NCBI GenBank assembly: GCA_028286245.1
Contig: JAQBRY010000002.1
Location: 330,779 to 394,778 of the forward strand
Direction: 5' to 3'
From: Candidatus Saccharimonadota bacterium
GTDB lineage: Bacteria > Patescibacteriota > Saccharimonadia > Saccharimonadales > UBA4665
Length of the DNA stretch: 64,000 nucleotides
The notes beneath the pieces are model-generated. The model saw only the letters and a list, made by a program, of their open reading frames with translations, searched no databases and was not told where the DNA came from. Positions 36,390 to 46,600 of the stretch are shown here, piece by piece. The position numbers and the translations under genes were made by a program. The first letter of the stretch is position 1, and each line of letters opens with the position of its first letter.

Positions 36390-39300
36390 TAGGTGCCGTC
36401 TCCGCCGCAGCGATTACTTTCCGCCGACGCATCCCAGTGCCAAGCTTCTGCACTATATTGCCTAAAGCCAAATGCTGCAGCATTATTGTTAAGCCACTGC
36501 CAAGATGGATTTTCAGGGGATCGCTCACGGGTAGCACAGGTTTGATGGTTCTCATTTATTTCTGTCGGCCCAGAAAAGTCAATAGCAACGCCTAGCTGGT
36601 GCATTGAGCCGCCCGGCTTTGCGCAACTCCTGCCATCACCATTACCTCCACAAGACGCGCCCAGGCGGAAGGAGCTGTTCGCAGCTAACGGAACGCCGGC
36701 CGCTTTGGCTTTTTCGCCCAGAGTCTCCCAGGCGCCTGATACGCGAGCGTTTACAATCGCACCACCATTTATTTCCGTTCCGGCAGCATTATTGCCCTGC
36801 CCACCGATGCTACTCAATTGGCAGAGGTGCACCATAATTGGCCCGGTTTCTTTCTTGGCTGAGCCGGTGTACTGGCTGGCTACAACGCCCATGTCTTTGG
36901 TATTGGCAGCACAGGCAACTTTGTCGGAACTGACGCCAATATCACCGTCGATAGCACCGCTGCCAGTGCTAGCAGCAGGCGCTGCTGGGCCACCGCCAAA
37001 GCCCATTTCGCCGCACAGCTCCTCGTCGTCTTCGTAGCATCCGGCCGCTTTTATTGTTTGGGTGTCGGAGATAAACATTCGAACTTTGAGCCAGGTAGTA
37101 CTGGGGTCGCCGCAATTGTTTTCGGCGTAGTTTTTATTGGCGGTGTCCCCGTAAAGCGAGCGAGTACCAGGACTAACCGTTGCGTCCCACTCCGGCCCGT
37201 CCGCTGTTGCCACTTTTGCAATGTCAACGTTAAAGCAGGCTTTTGCGCGCTGAATCAGACCGGCACCGTTAGCCGAATCGAGCATGTCGGCTACCTCATC
37301 GCCGTTCTGCCAAGGATTATCAACCGCCGGATTATCCATTTCGGCCACACTGTAACTATAGGTAGGAAGTCCGTAGTCAAGTGGAGTCTTATCGACCGGC
37401 GCGTCCGCCGAAGCCTTAGAAGTAAACAGGTTAGCAATTGAGCCAAACACTGAGCCAATGTTCATGGTAGAGCCCACCAGCGAAGCAACATTTTGCGAAG
37501 CCGAAGGCGAAACGTTCTGCATTACCTTGCCGGCGGCACTCCGAGGGTCGGAGGGGTTAAATAATTTGTAAGCAACGCTTTGATTGTCGAACTCAGACTG
37601 CTCCAGGTTATTCTGAATGGCGCTTCGCTCACTGAGGGCCGCCGCCGTTTGGATAATGGCACCACTGCTTACCTCCAGAGTATCGCCGGCCATTTTGGCC
37701 CCCACGTCAAGGTAGTTGCCGACGTCCGGCCCCCACTTGGTCGGATCGTTAAGATTAACCGCCTCGCCGGCCATGAATCCAACTATGGCGTGTACGATCT
37801 TAGGCACCGCCACTGCACTTACGGCCGTGCCCGCCGCAAAACTCACCGGTCCTCCCAAGAAACCGACCGCTCCCAGCACGACCATGCCGGCCGTGCTACA
37901 GGCGGGATCCAGGGCTTTGCCGAGCGCGCCGGTTGTAAAAATACCGTTAAAAAATGAACTCTTTGCGATGCCGCCGATAACATTGTCCGGTTGTGCGCCC
38001 TTGTCCACGCTACCGGTAGTAATCTTTTTGATGCCGGCGGAATCTGCGTATGACCTTCCGGTATCCGGGTTGGTGAGAATTTCGGATTCGTCCCCCATTT
38101 GCTGGAGCAAATGAACATTGCTGGGGCCAAACATGGCCTCGCTGCCAATAGATATTATTCTCATAGCAACGCGCATGAGCGGCAGGATTATCTGGGCTTC
38201 TTTAACGGAATCGTAGTTCGCGTCAATGCCTCTGGCCAGGCACATCACGCCTACCGCGGCCGCTGGTCCGGCCACCCATTTGGCGCTGACACTGTCCGAC
38301 AGTCCCTTGAGGGCGCCAGGCTTATTCTGGTTTAGCTTGGCCTGTTCGGAAACGCTATCAGCTACACCCTTGTCGCTGGCGGCCTGTCCGGGGGCTGTTC
38401 CGGCCTCCTCCGGATTCGTATTTAAATCGGGTCTGGATTCGGTAGTAACCGGCGGTCCGGTATCGCCTTGAATGGCTTTAGTGCGGTTTTCACGGATTTT
38501 ATCTATTAGTTTATCGCCTTGCCCCAAGAGCTTGGTGTCGATCGCTTTTATGGGGCTCAGCGACCAGCCATACTTTTCCGCAATCACACGCGTGACAGCG
38601 CGTGATGACATTTTACCCATGCCCGATTCACGTAAGCTTTGCCGGATAAAGCTTTTATTATCCATGTAGCCTCTAAAATCAAAAAGCTTGCCATTACTGG
38701 CCTTATCTATAATAAGCGCCCCGTCCTTACCAGGAGAGACCGTCAGGTCTATCCCGTACTTGGCACTGACCTTTTCCTTGATTTCTTCGGGGCTAAGATT
38801 CTTAAACTCCGGAGCATCTGGATTGATAGCCCAGCCCTCGTGTAGGCCAAGGTTAGTCGAATAGGCCGATTTAAGCCCAACCGAGTTTAAACGTGCCTCA
38901 AACTTGGTTGCATAGTGGTTACCGATACCCCCCATGCGCGTCTTTTCCGTCTCTCCTTTGCGGATATAATTCAAGTTACGCAGTGCCTTTGTCATGCGGA
39001 AGTCGGACTCATCACTCTGTGGTGCCAGTCGCGCCCCGGAGGCTATTTTAGCGGCTTGCACAAACTCGAATGGTCCCGCTAGGAAAGTGCCGGCAAAAAT
39101 GGCACCGGCTACTAGCACGCCGGCAATGCCGCCAGCCGCACCCTTCTTTTTATTACGAGCTAAAAACTGTAGAGCTTTGGCGCCGCCACCGGCCGCGCTG
39201 GCCACAGCCGCACTGCCGCCAGCCGCGTTTTCGGCCGAAGCTAGGCCCGTGGGGCTAAGAGATTTAGCACCGTCGCTGGCTTGCCCTTCGGCTCCAGCCC

Positions 39301-39502
39301 CGGCTTCGGCCCCGGCAAGACCACCGAGCACGCTATCAATATTACCGAGCGCAGCGTCGGCGTTACCGAGCACGCGCTTGGTGGTGTCCTTGGAGGCGGC
39401 GCTCCGGCCGTCGGCCGTCGGCTCTTTATCGTAACCGGCACCATTGCTGTTAGCGACGTCACTACTACGCCGCGGTGGCTGATAAAAAACTTGCTTTGCC
39501 AT
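36389..39502 (-). CDS. Large secretion-locus membrane protein with C-terminal VanY-like peptidase domain
   Basis: A 1037-residue protein. Residues 1-130 are Ala/Gly-rich and low complexity, with a basic RNKKKG stop before a membrane span at about 135-158. Two further hydrophobic clusters occur near 420-460 and 540-600. The last 130 residues match D-Ala-D-Ala carboxypeptidase (VanY) folds: GSMHQLGVAIDFSG and AEAWHWD supply the His, Asp, Glu and His of the zinc and catalytic site, and SFRLGASCGG precedes them. It probably trims stem peptides around the channel. The middle 700 residues match nothing I recognise. Confidence 0.72.
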   Translation of the reverse strand: MAKQVFYQPPRRSSDVANSNGAGYDKEPTADGRSAASKDTTKRVLGNADAALGNIDSVLGGLAGAEAGAGAEGQASDGAKSLSPTGLASAENAAGGSAAVASAAGGGAKALQFLARNKKKGAAGGIAGVLVAGAIFAGTFLAGPFEFVQAAKIASGARLAPQSDESDFRMTKALRNLNYIRKGETEKTRMGGIGNHYATKFEARLNSVGLKSAYSTNLGLHEGWAINPDAPEFKNLSPEEIKEKVSAKYGIDLTVSPGKDGALIIDKASNGKLFDFRGYMDNKSFIRQSLRESGMGKMSSRAVTRVIAEKYGWSLSPIKAIDTKLLGQGDKLIDKIRENRTKAIQGDTGPPVTTESRPDLNTNPEEAGTAPGQAASDKGVADSVSEQAKLNQNKPGALKGLSDSVSAKWVAGPAAAVGVMCLARGIDANYDSVKEAQIILPLMRVAMRIISIGSEAMFGPSNVHLLQQMGDESEILTNPDTGRSYADSAGIKKITTGSVDKGAQPDNVIGGIAKSSFFNGIFTTGALGKALDPACSTAGMVVLGAVGFLGGPVSFAAGTAVSAVAVPKIVHAIVGFMAGEAVNLNDPTKWGPDVGNYLDVGAKMAGDTLEVSSGAIIQTAAALSERSAIQNNLEQSEFDNQSVAYKLFNPSDPRSAAGKVMQNVSPSASQNVASLVGSTMNIGSVFGSIANLFTSKASADAPVDKTPLDYGLPTYSYSVAEMDNPAVDNPWQNGDEVADMLDSANGAGLIQRAKACFNVDIAKVATADGPEWDATVSPGTRSLYGDTANKNYAENNCGDPSTTWLKVRMFISDTQTIKAAGCYEDDEELCGEMGFGGGPAAPAASTGSGAIDGDIGVSSDKVACAANTKDMGVVASQYTGSAKKETGPIMVHLCQLSSIGGQGNNAAGTEINGGAIVNARVSGAWETLGEKAKAAGVPLAANSSFRLGASCGGNGDGRSCAKPGGSMHQLGVAIDFSGPTEINENHQTCATRERSPENPSWQWLNNNAAAFGFRQYSAEAWHWDASAESNRCGGDGT

Positions 39503-39545
39503 GTGTTAATTTTTACCTAAACTAAAGTGCCTCTAATGAGTATTA

Positions 39546-41471
39546 TTATACGCTACCAGGATAGAGCCGGTTACTCAGGTCAATGGTGCCCTGTCCGGCG
39601 CTAAAATCACCTTGCTCCGCGGCCTGTTCCATTTGGGCAATTTGGTCGGGGCTAGTGGTAATAAGTGACGTTTCAGTAGGGCTGGCGGCCACTTGAATGT
39701 GGACGTGATTTTGACCGGCAAAGAACAACCCCTGTCCTACCGGGAACTGGCTCAGACGCTTGCGCTCCTCACTCGTTAATTTAAAAGTATCGGCCAGCAC
39801 ATCGACTGCCGAAGCCGACTGTTTAAGCAGAATCTGCATGCTGGCGTTGGCCACGATGGCTCTACCCATGCGTGATCCCATAAAGTCCTCAACGTCCTGC
39901 GTAATAGTCGTAATGCCTAAGTTATATTTACGGGCCCGCTTGGCCAGGCTAAACAAAAAGTTTGCCGAGTCCTCGTACTTCATGAGCTGCCAAGCCTCGT
40001 CTACAATTAGGATACGCTTGCGCATATCGCTCTTGGTCTTGTTCCAGATGTAATTAAGCACAATATACATGGCAACTGGCCGTAACTCGTCTTCCAGGTC
40101 GCGAATGTTAAAGACCACCAACGGGTTATTAATATTGATGTTTGAAGGCTGGCTAAAGATGCCGGCAAAGGTACCCGTAGTGTACTTACGAAGGCGCTGA
40201 GCCAGTTGCGGACCGTTACCGCCCATGTGCAGTAGCGTGTCGTACAGGTCGGCGATAGTTGGCGGAATTGAGCTGTGCGTTAGCGGGTCATTGGTAATAC
40301 CTGCCTTGGCATAAGTCTCTATAAGAGCTGCGTCTAAGTCGGCTTCTTCGCTCGGTGTCAGCACTGGCATTACTGTGGTATTGCCGCCAATCATCTGGGC
40401 CTGGGCGCCGCCCATCATCAGGCGAATCAGGCCGTGCAAGGTAATAAGGTTGGAGCGCAGCGCGTTATCGGCTTCGTCGCTATCAACTACTTGTGGAAGA
40501 TCAAAGGGGTTAATGCGCGTCGTTGAGTTGAGGCTCAGGCGAACATAGGCCCCGCCAACGGCGTCACACATGCGCTGATATTCATTTTCCGGGTCGATAA
40601 TAAATATCTCGGTGCCAAACATCATACTGCGTAGCGCCTCAAGCTTAACGGTAAACGACTTACCGGCACCGGACTTTGCAAACACCACCGAATTGCCATT
40701 TTCTAGGCTAAAGCGGTCAAAAATAACCAATCCGGAGTTGTGCATGTTAATACCGTACAAAATGCCGTTTTCCTGCGTTAAATCAGCGCTAGTGAACGGA
40801 AAACTGGTGCTAAGCGCGCCGGTGCTCATGTTGCGGCGTATCTGCAGCTTGTCGGTCATTTGCGGCACCGTACTCATGAGCCCCTGCTCTTGCTGGCTGG
40901 AGGCAGGCTTGCTGTAAATAAGCTGCTGGCCCAGCATCGATTCTACCTTGTGCGAAACATACTCAAGCTCTTCGAGCGTGCTGCCGTAAATAGTAAAGTA
41001 CAGGCCAAAGCGGAAGAAGCGCTCTTCGCCCACCTGCAGCTTGTCGCGCATTTCTTCGGCATCCAGAATGGCTGCTTGCTTGCCCGGATCGCGGACGCGG
41101 CCCTTTTCGTTATCAATTTGGATTCCGGCTTCGAGCTGGGTAACTTTTTTGCGAAGGTTTTCGAGTACCACCTGGCTTTCGACCGGATAAATATACATGC
41201 TCATGTCCACAACTTCGTCGAGGTTAACCATACCGCTCAACCAGCCGGTATAGACCTGCCGCGGGTAACCGTATACATAGTAGGTGCGGGCAAAGCGCGT
41301 TCCTAACTGAAAGTGCGTGCTGGAAAACTCAATAGAACTTGGTGCGATAAAATCACGGAGCGCCGTGATGCCCTTCTGAAATGCCGCCTGAACTTCTTGA
41401 TCTTCGCGTTCGCGCTGCGCCTGGGCAATGGCTACTGGGTCGAGCTGCTGTTTCTTTTTGCCTAGTGCCAT
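39546..41471 (-). CDS. virB4: VirB4/TraC-type conjugation ATPase
   Basis: The motor ATPase of a type IV secretion system. 641 residues. An N-terminal helical part (EVQAAFQKGITALRDFIAPSSIEF, YVYGYPRQVYTGWLSGMVNLDEVVDMSMYIYP in outline) joins the ATPase core: Walker A FAKSGAGKSFTVKLE near 263-277, FIIDPENEYQRM, Walker B RILIVDEAWQLMKYED near 485, and the late ITQDVEDFMGS and LLKQSASAVD motifs. The extra N-terminal domain seems to lie in the upstream gene at 41471-42472, whose TAA overlaps this ATG (TAATG). Confidence 0.9.
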   Translation of the reverse strand: MALGKKKQQLDPVAIAQAQREREDQEVQAAFQKGITALRDFIAPSSIEFSSTHFQLGTRFARTYYVYGYPRQVYTGWLSGMVNLDEVVDMSMYIYPVESQVVLENLRKKVTQLEAGIQIDNEKGRVRDPGKQAAILDAEEMRDKLQVGEERFFRFGLYFTIYGSTLEELEYVSHKVESMLGQQLIYSKPASSQQEQGLMSTVPQMTDKLQIRRNMSTGALSTSFPFTSADLTQENGILYGINMHNSGLVIFDRFSLENGNSVVFAKSGAGKSFTVKLEALRSMMFGTEIFIIDPENEYQRMCDAVGGAYVRLSLNSTTRINPFDLPQVVDSDEADNALRSNLITLHGLIRLMMGGAQAQMIGGNTTVMPVLTPSEEADLDAALIETYAKAGITNDPLTHSSIPPTIADLYDTLLHMGGNGPQLAQRLRKYTTGTFAGIFSQPSNININNPLVVFNIRDLEDELRPVAMYIVLNYIWNKTKSDMRKRILIVDEAWQLMKYEDSANFLFSLAKRARKYNLGITTITQDVEDFMGSRMGRAIVANASMQILLKQSASAVDVLADTFKLTSEERKRLSQFPVGQGLFFAGQNHVHIQVAASPTETSLITTSPDQIAQMEQAAEQGDFSAGQGTIDLSNRLYPGSV

Positions 41472-42472
41472 TACTGTAGCTCCCTCTGTAAGTGTGCCTG
41501 GGCTACGGCTCCCTCGCCCTTAGTAATCACGTCGGCGGTCAGGTCATCAAAGTTCTTGAGCTGCTGCCTGGTGGCAGTATCGGGGTTGTACGTGTCGTAG
41601 TACACCTCAATTAACTCCTGCGTGTCGAGCGGCAAGCCCTTAATACCACACTGCAGTAGCCCGCTCATTACCGACTGCACCCGGTTACGTAATTCCGACT
41701 TAGCTTTTTCGAGGTCGGCTTCGTTAATAGTAACGTGCTGCTCTTTTGTCTTAAATACACTGGTGATGTTACTAATAAAGCTTTTACTCTGCGCCAACGT
41801 CTGCTTGAGATCCTCGGTAGGAAAGAATGGAATGACCACGTAAAACTTTTTATCCATGATGTTGGTTTGGCGGCTGACGTTATCAATGTAGGTAATGTAG
41901 TCTTCCATGAGCAGTGCCAGCAGCATGTTGTCGTGCTCGGTGCGAATTTTATCCAGCTTTTCGATGTAGGGTTGTAAATCGACTTTTTGCGAGCGCACAA
42001 AAATCTGAATTGGAAAGTACAGCGAGTTTAAAAAACCCTGGTAGCTATATTCAACTGCTTCTTGCTCCTGAATGCTCATCAGGTCAAAGTTGATGCTCTT
42101 TACCATCACCACCGAACGAAATGAGCCGTCATTCATAATGACGATGCCGTCGCGTATTTCAGCAATTTGTAGCGTGTTCTGGGTGCTGTTTGGGTTGGTT
42201 TTTGGCGCCGCTGAGGGCTGGGCGCCGGGGTTAGAAACCACGGGTGCGCTGGCATACACCGAGGGCTGCGGTGCTTGCGGGGGCTGCGGTGCTTGATACT
42301 GCTGCGGCGCAACGGGCTGTTGTGGCAATGGTTGCGCTATAGGCGCAGCCGGCTGCGGCGCATACGCTTGCTGTTGCGGCATTGCAACAGCCGGCTGTTC
42401 CGGTAACTGCGCATACGTCTCACCGGCACCCTGCACTTGGTACTCTGGCTGATTTGGTGTTTGAGGATTCAT
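41471..42472 (-). CDS. VirB4 N-terminal-domain-like protein with Pro/Gln-rich leader
   Basis: A 333-residue protein. The first 85 residues are Pro/Gln/Ala-rich with repeated PQQ/QPxAP units. From about 95, QIAEIRDGIVIMNDGSFRSVVMVKSINFDLMS and SYQGFLNSLYFPIQIFVRSQKVDL resemble the N-terminal domain of TraC/VirB4 proteins, which appears here as a separate gene. It is coupled to the ATPase gene by a one-base overlap. It probably docks the ATPase to the membrane part of the channel. The family link is by pattern; similar split forms occur in Gram-positive and patescibacterial systems. Confidence 0.7.
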   Translation of the reverse strand: MNPQTPNQPEYQVQGAGETYAQLPEQPAVAMPQQQAYAPQPAAPIAQPLPQQPVAPQQYQAPQPPQAPQPSVYASAPVVSNPGAQPSAAPKTNPNSTQNTLQIAEIRDGIVIMNDGSFRSVVMVKSINFDLMSIQEQEAVEYSYQGFLNSLYFPIQIFVRSQKVDLQPYIEKLDKIRTEHDNMLLALLMEDYITYIDNVSRQTNIMDKKFYVVIPFFPTEDLKQTLAQSKSFISNITSVFKTKEQHVTINEADLEKAKSELRNRVQSVMSGLLQCGIKGLPLDTQELIEVYYDTYNPDTATRQQLKNFDDLTADVITKGEGAVAQAHLQRELQ

Positions 42473-42521
42473 ACGATTGTTTACTGCCCACCCATTTTAT
42501 AACTCGTTATGACTCGCATGT

Positions 42522-43682
42522 TTAACGTAATGATATCACCACCTCATCGTCAGAGCCCGAAATGTTCTTTGCCTTTTGAGCTTCACGGGCTAGTGTCGAT
42601 ATGTTGAGATCATTGTTATTTGCTAGGTTAAGTATAGCAGCATCAGGCTGGGCTGTCACCGGTTGCGGGGTTGTAGGTGGCTGGGCTGTCGGAGCCGCAG
42701 TGCTGAGTGAAACAGGCTCTAAGCGCGCCGGCTCGGATTGTGCTGGCTGTGGCACTTGCTGGGAGATAGGTTGGAGTGTCCGCAGGTGGGAATTGCTTAC
42801 TTGTTTTGATGAATTCAGGGCCATGGCTCGTTCAACCACGGCCTGCTCCTCGGCGGTCGGGACCGGATCAACGGTTGGCGCTGCCGATGGCAGAAGCACG
42901 GCTGGCTGTGGCGCGGCCTGCACCTGATCGATGACGGCCTGCTGCTGTGCAAACTGGGGTTGCTGCGCCGGGCCGTTAAACCACTGCGTTGCAGCCGGTT
43001 CGGGGGCTACGGTTGCCTCCACGGCTCGAACTTCGTTCAGTTGGTCGATAAGTTGCTTGCGATGTGCTTGCTCGCTGGCGTTTATCATCTGTGTAAATTG
43101 CTGGGCAACCGGACTAGTCTGATCATCCATAATATCGGCCGATTCGGGAATTTGATAATCCGGTACGGCCTGCGGCATACTGCTCACCGATACTAATCGG
43201 TCTGAATCATTAGTAATGACCCCAAAATTAGGCTGATTATACACCGATGCGCCTACGTTCTTAACCGCCCAGCCCCTAGAGTCGATGGTATCGGCCAGCG
43301 CGTGTAAACGGCTTCGCACTTCCGTTTGGCTCAGGCCATCAGTGTAAACCCGCTCAATTTTCTTAGGAACCGTAATGGTTACTAATTCCTTAACGCCGCT
43401 CTGATCCCAAATACGCCGGCGGGGCCGGAATAAAAACTGAAACTTAGCTGCTGCCCAGATTTCTGTTGGCTGGTCTTTACCAAACGGAAAGGCCAAAAAC
43501 CCAAATAGCAGCGCCGGCGGCAAAAATAGCACCAACAAAAAGGCCACGCCCTTAGTAAGCACTACAAACGACAGGTACAGAAAAAAGGCGGTAACAATGC
43601 CAAAAATAAACTGCTTAAGTGTTAACGGCCCAAGGATCTTATCCTCTGCCTCAATGTCCTGAATTACTTTGTACGTCGACAT
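42522..43682 (-). CDS. prgI: PrgI-family membrane protein with long Gln/Pro-rich tail
   Basis: A 386-residue protein. Residues 1-110 are PrgI-like: YKVIQDIEAEDKILGPLTLKQFIFGIVTAFFLYL, two spans between about 25 and 70, and PTEIWAAAKFQFLFRPRRRIW after the second, the signature of PrgI proteins of Gram-positive type IV secretion (the VirB3 counterpart). The remaining 270 residues are cytoplasmic, rich in Ala, Gln, Pro and Val, and not conserved in the family; they could bind the ATPase. Seven bases separate it from the VirB6-like gene upstream. Confidence 0.85.
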   Translation of the reverse strand: MSTYKVIQDIEAEDKILGPLTLKQFIFGIVTAFFLYLSFVVLTKGVAFLLVLFLPPALLFGFLAFPFGKDQPTEIWAAAKFQFLFRPRRRIWDQSGVKELVTITVPKKIERVYTDGLSQTEVRSRLHALADTIDSRGWAVKNVGASVYNQPNFGVITNDSDRLVSVSSMPQAVPDYQIPESADIMDDQTSPVAQQFTQMINASEQAHRKQLIDQLNEVRAVEATVAPEPAATQWFNGPAQQPQFAQQQAVIDQVQAAPQPAVLLPSAAPTVDPVPTAEEQAVVERAMALNSSKQVSNSHLRTLQPISQQVPQPAQSEPARLEPVSLSTAAPTAQPPTTPQPVTAQPDAAILNLANNNDLNISTLAREAQKAKNISGSDDEVVISLR

Positions 43683-43689
43683 AATCTAC

Positions 43690-46600
43690 CTACATATACC
43701 TATTATTAGTATCGTTTTCTACTTGCCGGTCAATGTCTGATTGCGGAGGGGTATCGGGTGTTGGCTGTGGACCGCCGCTAGGTGCTCCTGGATCTTCTCC
43801 GGGAGGTCCGTTACCGCTGCGTGTAGTGTTCTGCTGGACGCCCGCGCCAGACGGGAAGCTGTGTGTTCCAAAGTTGCTTTCAACGGCAATGGCAAAGTTG
43901 TTCCATTCTTCTTGGGCTCGGGCTGGACCGCCGGCAGCGACTTCACGGGCAGCAGGTCGCCCACCGGTCACAAGTTCGCGGTCGTCAGGGTCGGCCGCGC
44001 GAGCGCGAGCTGCTGCCGCAGCCGCAAAGGCACCGGCATCATCACCGCTCATATCGCCCGAAGGTGCCGGTGACATGGCCGCTGATCGCATAGAGGCCAC
44101 CTGTAGTATGGCGTTTTCTCGGAACTTGAGTGCCTCTTGGTATCGTTCTTCGCTGATGTTGTTAGCCTGTCGCTGCTCTTCACTGTAATTGATTATAGTA
44201 TTGTTCTCTTCTACACCTTCAGTTAATGTCCGAGCCACCGAAGCGTTATGTTGCACTGCTGCGTAGCCGTTCTGGGTGTTGACCACTTCTTCTAGGGTGG
44301 CAGCGGCATTTGTCTGGAGGCCACCCCTACTATTGACATCAAGGTTGGTAATTTTTGCAGCCTTAAGATCTCGATTAGTACCCTGGTGAGTAAACGAGGC
44401 GCCCTTGAGTATGCCCGTGGCCTGTCCACCGGACATAACCGATGCGCCAGTCCTGGTTTTGCGCCCTTGAGTAAGCCGGCCAAAGTTTTCTTTGTAGTAG
44501 GCTATATCCTCTGGCGCGGTGGCCTTACTGAGCTCGAAGGTCATGGCGGCCTGAATTGCAGATTGGTTGGAGCCGTTTTCCTTGTGGCCTGCCACCACAT
44601 CAGACCTGTGGAGCCAGGCGCCGCCGGCTGAACGGTACATCTTTTCGCCCGTTTCTTCGTCGTACTTCCAGTCTCCGTTCTTGCCATCCGTAGACTGAAC
44701 AGCCTGATCACTGTCGGCAAAGCCGAGGTCAACTGTTAATCCGCGTAAGCGGCTATTATCACCAAAGTTATGTGTCGTTTCCTGGCGCTTTGCTTCTTTG
44801 GCTACGTACTCAGCTCGAACATCAGTGATGTCCCGGCCACCTATGGTACGGGTCTTGCTGGCCAATCTTCGTGCCGCAAAGCTCTTTACGCCTGTTGAAC
44901 CGTCTGCTGTCTTCGCTAAGCTTCTGTGCATTCGCTCCTGCGCCGTTGACTTGCCTTCCCGCCACTTATCCTGCTTGATCTCACGCCGGCTCTTAATTGC
45001 ACCCATGTTATTTACCTTGGCGCCGGCACTGAGCGCGGCTGCACCTACGCGGCCAATAATGCCACCGGCCAGCCGGAAGGCGAACGGAATCATAAACAGT
45101 GGCAGGAACTGCAACGCAAAACCAATAATGGCGGCAAGGATGGTGCTTGATTTGTTAGCAAAGGTATCCTTTTGGATGATGTTATCCGGAGTAATACCGC
45201 CGCTTTGCAAGAACAGAATACTCAGTAGACTCGAGACTGCAAATACTACCATCACAATCGGATAGACAAGCAGCGTTTTAGTGAGCGCTTCCCACCATTT
45301 CTTAAAGTACTGTTCGGTATTCGGTAAACAGTAGAGTGCAAAGGCCACCGGGCTAATAATCACCAGCAAGGCGATGATTCCCTGCCGAAGCACCAGGGTT
45401 GCAAAGACGGCAATGATAGCGAAGAGGATCGGCAGGATCGTAAAGAAGGCCATGCCAATAAAGGCGCCGGCCGTACCCGTAAAGATCGCAAATATTGCCG
45501 CCGCTATAGAAGTAGCGCCCATAAATGCCCCGATAATCCCCAATGACAATATACCGACTGTTTGAGTGCCATTAACAGTAAACTGCCAGCACGTATGACC
45601 GGCTACTGTTCCGGCGGCACACTGAGACACGGGACTGGTAATAAGGTCGCTCATGCCGAGGCCCAGGATGTTCGTGATATCTACCAGCATAGCCACGATA
45701 TATATCGAAAGGTTTATAAGAATTGCCGCTGTCAGCAGCCGGGGCAACACTTTTTTAGCGGTATAGGCATCGATTATGCCACCGCCAATACTTTGCCCAA
45801 AAACAACGACAATCAAGGCCAGCAGCAAAAAGATATCGCCGTAAATACGGAAGTTAGCCCATATCCTAAAGCGTTCGTCGGCAGGGTTAGTACTAATTGG
45901 GTCCGTTACCAGTAATGGCTGAATAAGCGTTTGGAAAATAAACTTTGATACGCCGCTCACCCCGTCAAAAATCGGGCAGAGTAACCAGCCAAAAGAGCCC
46001 GCCCCATTGTCACAGTCCGATCCCTCATCTTTGGCCTGGGTGCCAACGATGGCTTGGTAGTCGCCGCCCTCAATCAAAACAGGGCTAGGGTTAGCCAGTT
46101 TGCCGCTGTCTTTAGTAAAGGCCTTGCAGGTAGAGGTTTCAGCAACACATGCGAGATAGTGTCCCGGCACTATGCCAGAGAACGTTCCCTGGAATAATAC
46201 CGTCGCACTCGCTGAGCCACCGGTATCAGCTGGTGTCTTGCCGCCCGCAAAATCAGGCACAGGCAGATCTATTGTTTGTACTATCGTCGTAGCGTTAACA
46301 TCGCGAATATCGACAGAAATCGGCGAATACACCGTTTGCTGGCCGCCGGAAACGGGCGCATTAACTCTTACCTGTACCAGTACCTCATCCGGATAGTAGC
46401 TGTCGCTGCTGCCATACGCCTGTGTGAATGGCTCAAATTGTTTTTTAGTAAACGGATGCGGCGTAATGTCTACCGCCGTAAAAGTTAACGTATAATTGCC
46501 TGCTTCAAGCGGGAAGGCAGCAAACCTGTACGTAAACGAAGTCAGCACCGGTGTGGAGGTATCGGCCGGGCTTGTTCCGCCGCTAATATGAGCAGTCGGG

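Noticed and set aside
36604-39520. Many plus-strand frames opposite the 1037-residue gene
   Set aside because: Shadows caused by high GC and Ala/Gly-rich codons; no start signals or family motifs.
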